Assembly (NCBI RefSeq): GCF_003265365.1
Contig: NZ_AUPM01000056.1
Span: 1 to 61,564 of the forward strand
Direction: 5' to 3'
From: Petrotoga sp. 9PW.55.5.1
GTDB taxonomy: Bacteria; Thermotogota; Thermotogae; Petrotogales; Petrotogaceae
Length of the DNA: 61,564 nt
Positions 25,779 to 34,949 of the stretch are shown piece after piece. The notes beneath the pieces were generated by a model, which ran no database searches, was not told the DNA's origin, and saw nothing but the letters and a program-made list of their open reading frames with translations. How positions within the stretch are numbered: the first letter of the stretch is position 1; each line of letters starts with the position of its first letter. The position numbers were made by a program, and so were the translations under genes.

Positions 25779-25887
25779 TGAAATATTACTTTGCGAAACT
25801 TGATAATAAGGGTCAAAAAAAAGGACTAGTTGAGAGTTTTAAGATTTGAAAAAGGAATGATTTTTTAATGAAAGGCGTGCTGATATT

Positions 25888-26943
25888 ATGACAAAAAAAA
25901 TAACAATTAAAGATATAGCAGAGAGAGCTGGAGTTTCAGTAGCTACGGTGTCAAGAGCATTATCAGGAAAACCTGGTGTTAGCGATCAATTAAGAAAAGA
26001 AATTCAAATAAAAGCAGAGGAATTAGGATACTTAAAAAATTCTGCAGCAATTTCTTTGAAAACTTCCAAATCTAAAACAATTGGAGTAATAGTTTCCGAT
26101 ATAAGGAATCCATTTTTTTTGGATTTTCTTACAGGAGTAGACAATGTTTTATTTTCAAGAGGATATAAGTTTTTACTGAGTAATTCAGATGAAAATGTGG
26201 AAAAAGAAAAAGTATATCTTAATTGGATGGTTGAACATGGTGTAGAAGGTATTCTAGCTTCGCCAGTTTCGGAAAAAGACGGCAAAAGTAGCGTAAATTT
26301 GTATCGAAAATTTTATAAATTGGGTATCCCCATTGTTTTATATGATAGAACTTTTCCTAAAGAAACACAGTTTTCTTCTGTAACAATAGATAATAAAGAT
26401 AGTATAATACAAGCTTTGATTTATTTAAAGAATAAAGGACATGAAAACATAGGTATTTTTTTATCAAAAAGTGGGATTTATACTATCGAGGAAAGATTAA
26501 AAGGGTTTATAGAAGGATGTAAACTTTTGAATTTACCTTTCAAAGAAGAATGGATAGGAAGGGATCTCTATCCTGAAGAAATGACATATAACAAGTTAAA
26601 AGAATTATTAGATAAAAAGAATTTACCAACAGCGATAATAGCTACTAATAATAAAATAACTAAATTGTTAGTAAGTGCTTCCAGAAAACTTAATATAAAT
26701 ATTCCTAAAGATCTTTCAATAATGGGATATGATGATTTGCCCGAAAATGAAATTATTTCACCACCTATTACATGTATTAAGCAGCCGGTTTTTGAAATTG
26801 GTAGGATTGCTTCAACTATGCTTTTAGGGAAAATAAACGATAATTTTTCTGAACCTACTAAAGTAATTTTAAAAGCTGAAATAATTGAGAGGAAATCTAT
26901 TCAAGATTTAAATAAAAAAGTTTCTCATTTCATCAAAACTTAG
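25888..26943 (+). CDS. LacI-family transcriptional regulator
   Basis: 351 residues. The N-terminal helix-turn-helix is TIKDIAERAGVSVATVSRAL and the hinge follows near residue 50. The rest is a sugar-binding type 1 periplasmic-binding-protein domain (IGVIVSDIRNPFFLDFL, DLSIMGYDDLPENEIISPP). It heads the operon of ABC importer and fucose-like catabolic genes and probably responds to its sugar. Only 12 bases separate it from the next start codon. Confidence 0.95.
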   Translation: MTKKITIKDIAERAGVSVATVSRALSGKPGVSDQLRKEIQIKAEELGYLKNSAAISLKTSKSKTIGVIVSDIRNPFFLDFLTGVDNVLFSRGYKFLLSNSDENVEKEKVYLNWMVEHGVEGILASPVSEKDGKSSVNLYRKFYKLGIPIVLYDRTFPKETQFSSVTIDNKDSIIQALIYLKNKGHENIGIFLSKSGIYTIEERLKGFIEGCKLLNLPFKEEWIGRDLYPEEMTYNKLKELLDKKNLPTAIIATNNKITKLLVSASRKLNINIPKDLSIMGYDDLPENEIISPPITCIKQPVFEIGRIASTMLLGKINDNFSEPTKVILKAEIIERKSIQDLNKKVSHFIKT

Positions 26944-26955
26944 GAGGTGCGTGGT

Positions 26956-27984
26956 ATGAAAAAGAGTTTAACTGTTTTATTGACTTTTATGATTCTTTTG
27001 AGTTTTTCTTTGGTAGGTTTTGCACAAACAAGCTTTTTTGATATTTCAAAAGCAAACCCACCTAAGGCTATTGAATCAAGTGACATGACAATTTTTTTCA
27101 TCGTAAAAGCAAGTGAAAATGAATTCTGGCAGATAGTCTTAGATGGAGCTCAAAAAGCGGCGAAACATTTTGGTGTGGAATTTATACATCAGGAAGCAAC
27201 TTCTGAGTCAGAAGTTTCAAGACAAGTTTCAATATTAGAAACTGCCATAATTACTAAACCTTCAGCAATTGTATTGGCTCCAACCGTAGCAGATGCCTTA
27301 GTTCCAGGGATCGAAAGGGCTATGGAAAGTGGGATACCTGTTATTATTATTGACTCTATGGCAAATACGGATAATTATGTTTCTTATCTTGGATCAGACA
27401 ACTATGTGATTGGCCAGAAATCAGCGGATGAACTTGCAAAGGCCTTAGAAAAGAAAAACGGATCTGCGTCAGGTAAAGTTGCTGCGATTACTTATATGAG
27501 TGGAGTTGGCTCATTAGAAGCTCGAATGTCTGGATTTTTGGACAGAGTCAAAGAAGCTTATCCTGATATAGAAGTAGTAGCGGTTAGAGATGCGATGGGT
27601 CAAGTAGGTAATACAATAAATATCACAATAGATTTATTGACAGCTCATCCAGATTTGGACGGTTTATATGCTAATAATCAAATGACTGGAGATGACTTAG
27701 TTAGAGCTTTGGATATGCTGGGAAGAAAAGATTTAGCAGCTGTAGCTGTTGATTCAAGTGCACAAGAAATTTGGGGCTTAGAAAATGATTATTTAGATGC
27801 TGTTTTAGTTCAACAACCTTGGGTGATGGGTTATGCAGGTGTCGCTTATGCTGTGATGGCAAGAAATGGAGTTCCTTTGGCTAAAAATGTTGATACAGGT
27901 ATTTTGGTAATAACCAAAGAAAGTTTAGCTAGTGGAGAAGCAGATGCTGCGATTAATCCTTTTGAATATTATAAAAATTGGTAA
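26956..27984 (+). CDS. Sugar ABC transporter substrate-binding protein
   Basis: 342 residues from ATG 26956, with AGGAGG at optimal spacing; a GTG at 26947 is less likely. Signal peptide MKKSLTVLLTFMILLSFSLV. Ribose-type fold: FFIVKASENEFWQIVLDGAQ, AIVLAPTVADALVPGIE, GLYANNQMTGDDLVRALD. A terminator-like hairpin follows the stop codon, which would limit read-through into the ATPase gene. Confidence 0.92.
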   Translation: MKKSLTVLLTFMILLSFSLVGFAQTSFFDISKANPPKAIESSDMTIFFIVKASENEFWQIVLDGAQKAAKHFGVEFIHQEATSESEVSRQVSILETAIITKPSAIVLAPTVADALVPGIERAMESGIPVIIIDSMANTDNYVSYLGSDNYVIGQKSADELAKALEKKNGSASGKVAAITYMSGVGSLEARMSGFLDRVKEAYPDIEVVAVRDAMGQVGNTINITIDLLTAHPDLDGLYANNQMTGDDLVRALDMLGRKDLAAVAVDSSAQEIWGLENDYLDAVLVQQPWVMGYAGVAYAVMARNGVPLAKNVDTGILVITKESLASGEADAAINPFEYYKNW

Positions 27985-28001
27985 AAGTTCTTAAAAACAT
28001 C

Positions 28002-28028
28002 AAAAGGGGAGTTTTAACTCCCCTTTTT
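28002..28028 (+). terminator. Intra-operon terminator-like hairpin after the binding-protein gene
   Basis: AAAAGGGGAG / CTCCCCTTTT (28002-28011 / 28018-28027) followed by T. It lies between stop codon and ATPase start, so it probably acts as a partial terminator setting the binding protein to ATPase ratio. Confidence 0.75.
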
Positions 28029-28052
28029 GAAAATAAGGGCGAGGTGATTTTT

Positions 28053-29576
28053 TTGAGTGAAAAAAACTCAAATGAAAGCGTAATAATGAGAAATATAACA
28101 AAAACTTTTCCTGGTGTTGTTGCTTTACAAAACGTTAGTTTTGAAGTAAAACAAGGAGAAGTTAGAGGATTAGTTGGAGAAAATGGTGCGGGAAAATCTA
28201 CTTTGATAAAAATTTTAACGGGGGCATATAGACCTGACGAAGGAGAGATAATTGTTTTCGGAAAAAAGTATTCAAAAATGGATCCTACGCTTTCCGAAAA
28301 GCTGGGGATAGCAGCTGTTTATCAAGACTTAATGCTTTCAAATCATTTATCAGTTCAAGAAAATATTTTTTTGGGAAACGAAATAAAAAATTTGGGATTT
28401 ATAAATAAAAGTGAAATGTATAGAAAGGCTGAAGAATTACTTGATAATTTAGGGTATAAAGGAATTATTAGTCCAAGAAGCAAGTTATCTGAAATCAGTC
28501 CCGCCCAAAAAGGAATGGTAGCTATTGCAAAAGCTTTAATGAAAAATGCAAAAATAATGATACTTGATGAACCCACAGCTATTTTGGCAGAAAGAGAAGT
28601 AAAAGAATTATTCAGAGTAGTGAAACAGTTGAAACAAAATAATATTACAATCATTTATATTTCTCATCGTTTAGAAGAAGTTTTTGAACTATGTGATACA
28701 GCTACAGTATTAAAGGATGGGAAAGTTGTTGGTAGTAAAAATATTAAGGAAACCACAGAAGATGAATTAGTTAACATGATGGTTGGTAGAGAATTAAAAA
28801 AACAACATTATATTAATAGAAAGATAGGCGAAGAGATTTTAAAAGTGCAAAATTTAAAAAATGATAAGTTAAAAGGATGCTCTTTTTCTTTAAGAAAAGG
28901 AGAAATAGTTGGGTTATACGGTTTGGTAGGATCTGGAAGGACTGAATTAGCAAGAGCTTTATTTGGTGCTGATCCAATTGAAGAGGGAGATATATATATA
29001 AAAGGACAAAAAATTGCTAAATTATCTCCTAATAAAGCAATAAAGAAAAGGATTGGCTTGCTTCCAGAGGATAGAAGAGAACAAGGTTTAGCAGTAAAAC
29101 TAACGGTAAAAGATAATATTAATCTTCCTATATATTCGAGAATAAGTAAACTTGGGATTATTAATTCTAAAAAAGAGAAAGAAAACACGTTCCGTTTTGT
29201 GAAGTCTTTGTCAATCAAAACTCCTACGATCTATCAAAAAGTTGAGAATTTAAGCGGAGGGAACCAACAAAAGGTTGTACTTTCTAAATGGTTAGCAAGT
29301 GAATCTCAAGTTTTTATTTTAGATGAGCCTACTAATGGGATAGACGTAGGTGCTAAGGAGGAAATATATCAATTAATAAATGAATTAGCTTCAAATGGAA
29401 ATGCGATATTGCTTATTTCATCTTATATACCTGAATTAATTTCAATATGCGATAGAATACTTATCATGAGAGAAGGAACGATTGCGGGCGAAGTAATAAG
29501 AGAAGAATTTTCCGAGGAAGGTATACTTTCAATAGCTATTAAAACAAAAAATAGTAAGGTGGGTGTAGGATCATGA
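28053..29576 (+). CDS. Sugar ABC transporter ATPase, two-domain
   Basis: 507 residues from TTG 28053, which follows GGGCGAGGTGAT; a longer frame from 27978 would run through the hairpin and the previous gene. Domain 1 has GENGAGKST, a poorly conserved signature (ISPAQKGMVAIAKAL) and YISHRLEEV. Domain 2 has GLVGSGRTE and LSGGNQQKVVLSKWL. RbsA/MglA family. It overlaps the permease gene by 4 bases. Confidence 0.94.
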   Translation: MSEKNSNESVIMRNITKTFPGVVALQNVSFEVKQGEVRGLVGENGAGKSTLIKILTGAYRPDEGEIIVFGKKYSKMDPTLSEKLGIAAVYQDLMLSNHLSVQENIFLGNEIKNLGFINKSEMYRKAEELLDNLGYKGIISPRSKLSEISPAQKGMVAIAKALMKNAKIMILDEPTAILAEREVKELFRVVKQLKQNNITIIYISHRLEEVFELCDTATVLKDGKVVGSKNIKETTEDELVNMMVGRELKKQHYINRKIGEEILKVQNLKNDKLKGCSFSLRKGEIVGLYGLVGSGRTELARALFGADPIEEGDIYIKGQKIAKLSPNKAIKKRIGLLPEDRREQGLAVKLTVKDNINLPIYSRISKLGIINSKKEKENTFRFVKSLSIKTPTIYQKVENLSGGNQQKVVLSKWLASESQVFILDEPTNGIDVGAKEEIYQLINELASNGNAILLISSYIPELISICDRILIMREGTIAGEVIREEFSEEGILSIAIKTKNSKVGVGS

Positions 29577-30544
29577 AAGGTCAGAAAGAATTAATAAATT
29601 CTTCAAAGAAAAAAATATCTTTTATATGGAACACTCAAACAGTTATCTTGTTAGTTTTAATCGCTATGTGGGTTTTTTTAGCCATTGCAACTGAGAATTT
29701 TTTCACATTACCAAATATTCAAAATATTTTAAGGCAAGTCACTATTCAAGGGGTTAATGCAGTAGGAGTTACGTTGGTTATTATTACCGCTGGAATAGAT
29801 CTTTCTATTGGTTCAGTAGTAGCTCTTGTTAACATACTATTCGCAACACTTTTGGTTGGAGGATCATCTATTTGGATATCAATTTTACTTGTATTGGCAT
29901 TAGCTACAGGCTTAGGGTTTGTAAATGGGTTTTTTGTTCATCAGTTTAGAGTTCCACCATTTATTGCCACATTAGCAATGATGAGTATCGCAAGAGGAGC
30001 AGCTTTGCTTATTTCTGGAGGAAGAAATGTGTTTGGCCTTCCAAGGAGTATAGCGAATTTTTCTTCTGGTACTTTTTTGGGGATACCAAATCTTTTTTGG
30101 TTTTTGATTTTAGTTATTGTTTTTATGGAAATATTATTAAGAAGGACCACATTTGGTAGATACGTTTATGCCGTCGGAAGTAACCCCGAAGCTGCAAGGT
30201 TATCTGGAGTGAATATAAGGTGGGTTATTATAGGTGTTTATATGATAGCAGGTTTTTTGTGGGGACTTTCTGGAATACTTGAAACTTCAAGAATTTGGAT
30301 GGGTGTTCCAAGTACGGGAACAGGTTATGAATTAGATGCTATAGCTGCAGCAGTATTAGGAGGAGCAAGTTTAATGGGTGCTCAAGGAAGTGCTATAGGA
30401 GCATTTTTAGGTGCGATGGTGATGACTACAATATACAATGGATCGGTTCTTTTAAATATAAATCCCTTTTGGCAAAGAATAATAGTTGGTATTATTTTAA
30501 TTATAACTGTTTCTATTGATCAGGTGAGAACAAGAAAAAAATAA
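29573..30544 (+). CDS. Sugar ABC transporter permease
   Basis: 323 residues, about 8-10 membrane segments, RbsC family: IITAGIDLSIGSVVALVNIL and ELDAIAAAVLGGASLMGAQG. Start codon overlaps the ATPase stop (ATGA), indicating translational coupling. Forms the channel of the fucose-like operon importer. Confidence 0.95.
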   Translation: MKGQKELINSSKKKISFIWNTQTVILLVLIAMWVFLAIATENFFTLPNIQNILRQVTIQGVNAVGVTLVIITAGIDLSIGSVVALVNILFATLLVGGSSIWISILLVLALATGLGFVNGFFVHQFRVPPFIATLAMMSIARGAALLISGGRNVFGLPRSIANFSSGTFLGIPNLFWFLILVIVFMEILLRRTTFGRYVYAVGSNPEAARLSGVNIRWVIIGVYMIAGFLWGLSGILETSRIWMGVPSTGTGYELDAIAAAVLGGASLMGAQGSAIGAFLGAMVMTTIYNGSVLLNINPFWQRIIVGIILIITVSIDQVRTRKK

Positions 30545-30565
30545 AATCTTTTATGAGGTGAAAAA

Positions 30566-30988
30566 ATGCTTAAAGGTATCCCTCCTGTAATTTCTCCACA
30601 ATTAATGAAAGCTCTTTTAGAAATGGGGCATGGTGATGAAATTTTATTAGCTGACGGTAATTATCCCTGTCATTCCAGTGGAATTCAAGTTGTTAGATTA
30701 GATGGTCATGGAATTCCAGAAATATTAGATGCTGTTTTAATGTTTTTACCTTTAGATACTTTTGTTGAAAGCAACGTAATTTTTATGGACAATGGATTAA
30801 ATGAGAAACCAAAAATATGGGAAAAATATGAATATGTTTTAAAAAAATCTGAAGAGGACTACAGAATAGAAAGAATGGAAAGGTTTAAATTTTATGAAAG
30901 AGCTAAAAACGTTTTTTGTGTTATAGCTTCAAGTGAAACCGAGCTATATGCTAATATTATTCTTAAAAAGGGAGTTGTGATCTATTGA
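30566..30988 (+). CDS. fucU: RbsD/FucU-family mutarotase (L-fucose mutarotase-like)
   Basis: 140 residues, normal FucU length. N-terminus MLKGIPPVISPQLMKALLEM is followed by GHGDEILLADGNYP with the active-site histidine H22; C-terminal NVFCVIASSETELYANIILK matches the family. It interconverts anomers of an imported sugar. FucU-type rather than RbsD-type sequence favours fucose or a related sugar as the operon substrate. Confidence 0.88.
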   Translation: MLKGIPPVISPQLMKALLEMGHGDEILLADGNYPCHSSGIQVVRLDGHGIPEILDAVLMFLPLDTFVESNVIFMDNGLNEKPKIWEKYEYVLKKSEEDYRIERMERFKFYERAKNVFCVIASSETELYANIILKKGVVIY

Positions 30989-31629
30989 TATACATTGATT
31001 CCTTGGAAGAGAAAGCAGTATTATTATTAAAAAATTCACCTATTAGTGGATTAACAACTAATCCTACAATAATAAAGCGAGATAGAAATGCCTGGGGGTT
31101 TACTGATACAATAATATATCTACAAAATAATCCAGGTAATCATTTTATTCAAGGAAGTGTGAAGAACAATAATTGGTTTAAAAGATTAGAGGAACTTTTA
31201 GAAAAAAAAGAAATAGACTCGAAAAAATTTACAATTAAATTACCCTGGGATCCTTTATTAGCAACATTTTATATAAAACCATTAAAGATCTTAGGGTTTA
31301 AAGTTTGTGCCACAGCAGTTTACAACTTACAGCAAGCATATACGGCACTTTGTGCAGGGGTTGACTATATTGCATTTTATTATGACAGGATGAAAAAAAG
31401 CAATATAGACATTGAAAAAAAGTTATTAGATATTGTAAATATGTGTAGTAAACATAAACCAGAACTTCGTTTGTTAGGTGCTAGTATAAAAGATATTCAA
31501 ACTGCAAATGAATTAGTGAAATTAGGTGTCCATGATCTTACTTTACCTTTGAATATAGCAGAAGAATATTTGAAAGTATATTTTCCTCAAAATGATTTAG
31601 AAATATTTGAAGATGATTTTAAGTTATAG
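30985..31629 (+). CDS. Transaldolase-like / fructose-6-phosphate aldolase family protein (TalC/FSA type)
   Basis: 214 residues starting at TTG 30985, which overlaps the stop of the mutarotase gene. The class I aldolase signature ISGLTTNPTIIKRD lies at about 19-32 and the Schiff-base lysine in KFTIKLPWD near residue 85. CATAVYNLQQAYTALCAGVDYIAF agrees with the FSA/TalC family (split here into two halves in reading). In place of a class II fuculose-phosphate aldolase, this enzyme may cleave or transfer the dihydroxyacetone part of the operon's ketose phosphate. Exact reaction unknown. Confidence 0.82.
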   Translation: MIYIDSLEEKAVLLLKNSPISGLTTNPTIIKRDRNAWGFTDTIIYLQNNPGNHFIQGSVKNNNWFKRLEELLEKKEIDSKKFTIKLPWDPLLATFYIKPLKILGFKVCATAVYNLQQAYTALCAGVDYIAFYYDRMKKSNIDIEKKLLDIVNMCSKHKPELRLLGASIKDIQTANELVKLGVHDLTLPLNIAEEYLKVYFPQNDLEIFEDDFKL

Positions 31630-31689
31630 AGATTAATGGCTTCAGAAATCTTATAATATTTACTATAAAATTCTATTGGAGGTAGTAAC

Positions 31690-33105
31690 ATGCAGAAAAG
31701 AAAAGTCGGATTAATCACATTTTCAGATGGGAGAGATTTTGTTCATGAAGAAACTTTGGAGATGAACAAAAAATTCGAGGATAGGTTAGCAAAAGCATTA
31801 GAAAATACTGGAGAAATTGAAGTTGTTAGAGCTTCAGACATAGTCAATAAACCTTCAAAAGCTAAAAAAGCTGGAAAAGAAATGATGAAAGCAGAAGTTG
31901 AGATGACGATTTTTAATTATTCTATATGGTGTTGGCCACATTTAAGTGTGATAGCCTCTCTTTATGCACCGGGACCTTATTTGACTTATGGACAGATAAA
32001 CCCAAAATATCCAGGAATGGTGGGGTTGTTAGCAGCAGCCGGAGCTTTAGAACAAATTGGAATTTTCCCTGAAAGAGTGTGGGGAGAACCTGAAGATTCC
32101 AAAGTAATAGAGAAATTATTGAAATTCGTTCGTGCAGCAAGTGCAGCTCATAGGTTAAAAGGTGAAAGATATGGTATGTTTGGGGGAAGGCCTATGGGTA
32201 TGTATACAGCATCTGCAAATGGAGATCAATGGATGAAAGAATTTGGTATAGATGTTGAACAAATAGATCAATATGCACTTGTTTTAAAAGCCGAGAAAGT
32301 ACCTGACGAAAAGAAAAAGAAAGCCAGAGAATGGCTTGAAAAGTTGTCAAATGTACAATATGATGGTAAAAGGCTAACTCCTGCGATTTTAGAAAAACAG
32401 ATAGGTTTGTATTATGCTGCATTAGAAATAATTAAAGAAGAAGAACTTGACTTTGTCGGCTTCAAAGGTCAACCAGAAATGACAAACAATTACGCAACGA
32501 TGGATATAGCAGAAGCCTTTCTAAACGATCCTTACGATTTTGATGGACCTAAAGAACCAATAGTTGCTGCTACGGAAACGGATATGGACGGGGCATTAAC
32601 TATGGAGATATTCAAATATATAGCTCAGACTCCAGTATTATTCGCGGATGTTAGACATTACTTTAAGGAAGAAAATTTACTTGATTTAGCAAATTCTGGA
32701 CAGCACGCAACATATTTTGCTGGAAAGTCTATTAAAGCTGAAGAAAATTTAAAAAACGTAATTATACATCCGGAAGACTTTTATTTTCCTGCTGGTGGTG
32801 GGGCAGTCAAACATTTTGCTGCACCAGGAAGGGTAACTCTTGCTAGATTGGCAAGGCAAGATGGAAATTATGTAATGACGATAGTCCCAGCGGAATTTGT
32901 AGAATTGAGTGATGAAGAAAAGAAAAGACTCAGTGAGCAAGTTCAAATTGAATGGCCGCATGCTTATGTAAAGTTAGACACAGATATGGAAACATTTTTA
33001 GAATATTATCCATGTAACCATACACATGGAGTTTATGGAGATTATGTTGATGAATTAGTACATTTTTGCAAGATTAAGGGTATTGATTATCAGATTTTGG
33101 ATTGA
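31690..33105 (+). CDS. L-fucose/L-arabinose isomerase family protein
   Basis: 471 residues. The N-terminal KVGLITFSDGRDFVHEET and the central GQPEMTNNYATMDIAEAF (with metal-binding glutamate and aspartate) place it in the fucose isomerase superfamily, shorter than E. coli FucI (591). VAATETDMDGALTMEIF is another conserved block. It should convert an aldose such as L-fucose, D-arabinose or a pentose to its ketose, feeding the kinase encoded 32 bases downstream. ATG preceded by GGAGG. Confidence 0.85.
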   Translation: MQKRKVGLITFSDGRDFVHEETLEMNKKFEDRLAKALENTGEIEVVRASDIVNKPSKAKKAGKEMMKAEVEMTIFNYSIWCWPHLSVIASLYAPGPYLTYGQINPKYPGMVGLLAAAGALEQIGIFPERVWGEPEDSKVIEKLLKFVRAASAAHRLKGERYGMFGGRPMGMYTASANGDQWMKEFGIDVEQIDQYALVLKAEKVPDEKKKKAREWLEKLSNVQYDGKRLTPAILEKQIGLYYAALEIIKEEELDFVGFKGQPEMTNNYATMDIAEAFLNDPYDFDGPKEPIVAATETDMDGALTMEIFKYIAQTPVLFADVRHYFKEENLLDLANSGQHATYFAGKSIKAEENLKNVIIHPEDFYFPAGGGAVKHFAAPGRVTLARLARQDGNYVMTIVPAEFVELSDEEKKRLSEQVQIEWPHAYVKLDTDMETFLEYYPCNHTHGVYGDYVDELVHFCKIKGIDYQILD

Positions 33106-33137
33106 TAAAGGGAATATCTTTCATAGGAGCGATCGAT

Positions 33138-34595
33138 ATGTATTTAATAGGGGTAGATATAGGAACTCAGAGCACTAAAGCAGTAATAACTGATGAAAAA
33201 GGGAATGTATTAGCGGAGTCTTCAAAAGAGTATTCTGTTTTAACTCCACATCCTAACTGGGCAGAGCAATGGCCAGATGTATGGTTTAACGCTGTATTAA
33301 GCACTTTGAAAGAAGTTGTTGATAAATCAAAAATATATTCAAAAGAAATTGCTGGTATTGCAATAAGTGGACTATATGGTGGCTCTGGTATACCTGTTGA
33401 CAAGAATTTTAAACCATTAAGACCATGCTTGATTTGGATGGATAGAAGGGCTACAAATGAAACAGATTGGGTTAAAAAGAATGTCTCTAAAGAAACCATT
33501 TTTAAAATAACAGGAAACTATGTAGACAGTTACTTTGGATTTACTAAAATAATGTGGATAAAAAATAATGAACCGGATATTTGGGAGAAAACGTATAAAT
33601 TTGTAACACCAAAAGATTATGTAATATACAAACTAACAAGTGTAAATGCTATAGATTACTCTTCTGCAGGAAATATTGGAGGTATTTTTGATATTAATAA
33701 GAAATGCTGGTCTAAAGAAATGAGTGAGATTTTAGGTATTGACATAGATAAACTTCCAGAAAATATAGTAAGATCATCTGATATTGTAGGAAAGTTACAA
33801 AAGGAATACGCAGAAATAACAGGCCTTTATGAAGGGACTCCGATTATAGCTGGAGGTATTGATGCTCCTGTTGCCCAGTTGAGTGCAGGTTCAGTTTTTG
33901 AAGGAGAACATGTTGCTATGGTGGGGACCTCAACCTGTTGGGGAAACATACATGATGGTAAATATTTAACACCCGAATTAATAAGTTATCCATATGTTGT
34001 AGATGATTTATCAAAAATTTATACATTTGGAGGAGGAGCAACCTCGGGCGCTATTTTAAAATGGTTTAGAGAAGAATTTGGAGAGTACGAGAAGGAATTT
34101 GAAAGCAAAAGGGGAGTATCTGCTTACACTCTTTTAGAGTTGGAAGCTAAAAACATTGATGCAGGAAGTGAAGGTCTGATAGTACTCCCGTATTTTATGG
34201 GAGAAAGATCTCCGATATGGGATTCCAAAGCTAAGGGAACAATAATAGGACTCAGTTTGTATCATAAAAAAAGTCATATCTACAAAGCATTTATGGAGGC
34301 GGTGGCTTATTCTTTGAGACACAATATAGAAGAAGCTGAAAGAACTGGAATGAAGTTGAATGATGAATGTTATCTTGTGGGTGGAGCTGCAAAAAGCGAT
34401 ATATGGGCACAAATTTTTGCTGATGTGACAGGATATAAGATGAGAAGAACAAAACAAGAAGTTGAAGCTCCACTAGGAGATGCTTTTTTGGCAGGTTTAG
34501 GAACAGGAGTGTTTAAATATTCTGAAGATATAAAAAAATGGGTGGAATATAAAGAAGATATCAAACCAAAACCAGAAAACAAAAAAAATTTATGA
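33138..34595 (+). CDS. Xylulokinase-like FGGY kinase, 3' end shifted out of frame
   Basis: 485 residues from ATG 33138 (AGGAGCGAT upstream). Phosphate loop GVDIGTQSTKAV, substrate loop AISGLYGGSG, WMDRRAT, second-domain GTSTCWGN and FGGGATSGAILKWF, and CYLVGGAAKSDIWAQIFADV near the end. The frame ends with PENKKNL at a run of eight A (34581-34588). Removing one A continues the protein with YDKYFELYKKLYQDTKEIMK to a TAA at 34659, which is the expected FGGY C-terminal helix and would make 506 residues. So the gene is either mutated, expressed through slippage, or miscalled in the sequence. It likely phosphorylates the ketose made by the upstream isomerase. Confidence 0.88.
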   Translation: MYLIGVDIGTQSTKAVITDEKGNVLAESSKEYSVLTPHPNWAEQWPDVWFNAVLSTLKEVVDKSKIYSKEIAGIAISGLYGGSGIPVDKNFKPLRPCLIWMDRRATNETDWVKKNVSKETIFKITGNYVDSYFGFTKIMWIKNNEPDIWEKTYKFVTPKDYVIYKLTSVNAIDYSSAGNIGGIFDINKKCWSKEMSEILGIDIDKLPENIVRSSDIVGKLQKEYAEITGLYEGTPIIAGGIDAPVAQLSAGSVFEGEHVAMVGTSTCWGNIHDGKYLTPELISYPYVVDDLSKIYTFGGGATSGAILKWFREEFGEYEKEFESKRGVSAYTLLELEAKNIDAGSEGLIVLPYFMGERSPIWDSKAKGTIIGLSLYHKKSHIYKAFMEAVAYSLRHNIEEAERTGMKLNDECYLVGGAAKSDIWAQIFADVTGYKMRRTKQEVEAPLGDAFLAGLGTGVFKYSEDIKKWVEYKEDIKPKPENKKNL

Positions 34596-34674
34596 TAAAT
34601 ACTTTGAACTTTACAAAAAATTATATCAAGATACGAAAGAAATTATGAAATATCTTTAAAAAGAGTAGAATTAT

Positions 34675-34698
34675 AAAACCCCCTTTTGGGGGTTTTTT
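34675..34698 (+). terminator. Terminator of the fucose-like operon
   Basis: AAAACCCCC / GGGGGTTTT (9 bp) with loop TTTT and a T-run. Confidence 0.92.
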
Positions 34699-34949
34699 AT
34701 TTAATATCTACATTTTTCCACTGTTACTAACTACCTATCTTTTGATAAAAGAATTGAAAATAATGAAATTTCTATATTCTATCAAAAAATTTAAAAATTC
34801 ATTATTCCACTTTGAAAATAGAAAAGGTTGGAGAATTTTCTGAAGAAAAAATGTTAAAAATATTTATTTTATTTGTTTTTAAAAGAAAATTAATATATCA
34901 TAGTAATAAATAAAACAAAAATAATTGATTTGATGAGGTGGTATTATAT
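34699..34949. other. Intergenic region before the activase gene
   Basis: A possible promoter is TTGTTT (34873-34878), 17 bases, TATCAT (34896-34901). Otherwise A/T-rich sequence without visible gene. Confidence 0.35.

Larger units (their letters stand above)
25446..25887. other. Intergenic region with terminator, promoter and operator
   Basis: Besides the separately listed signals it holds only a weak CCCC/GGGG hairpin near 25600. No gene is visible. Confidence 0.4.
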
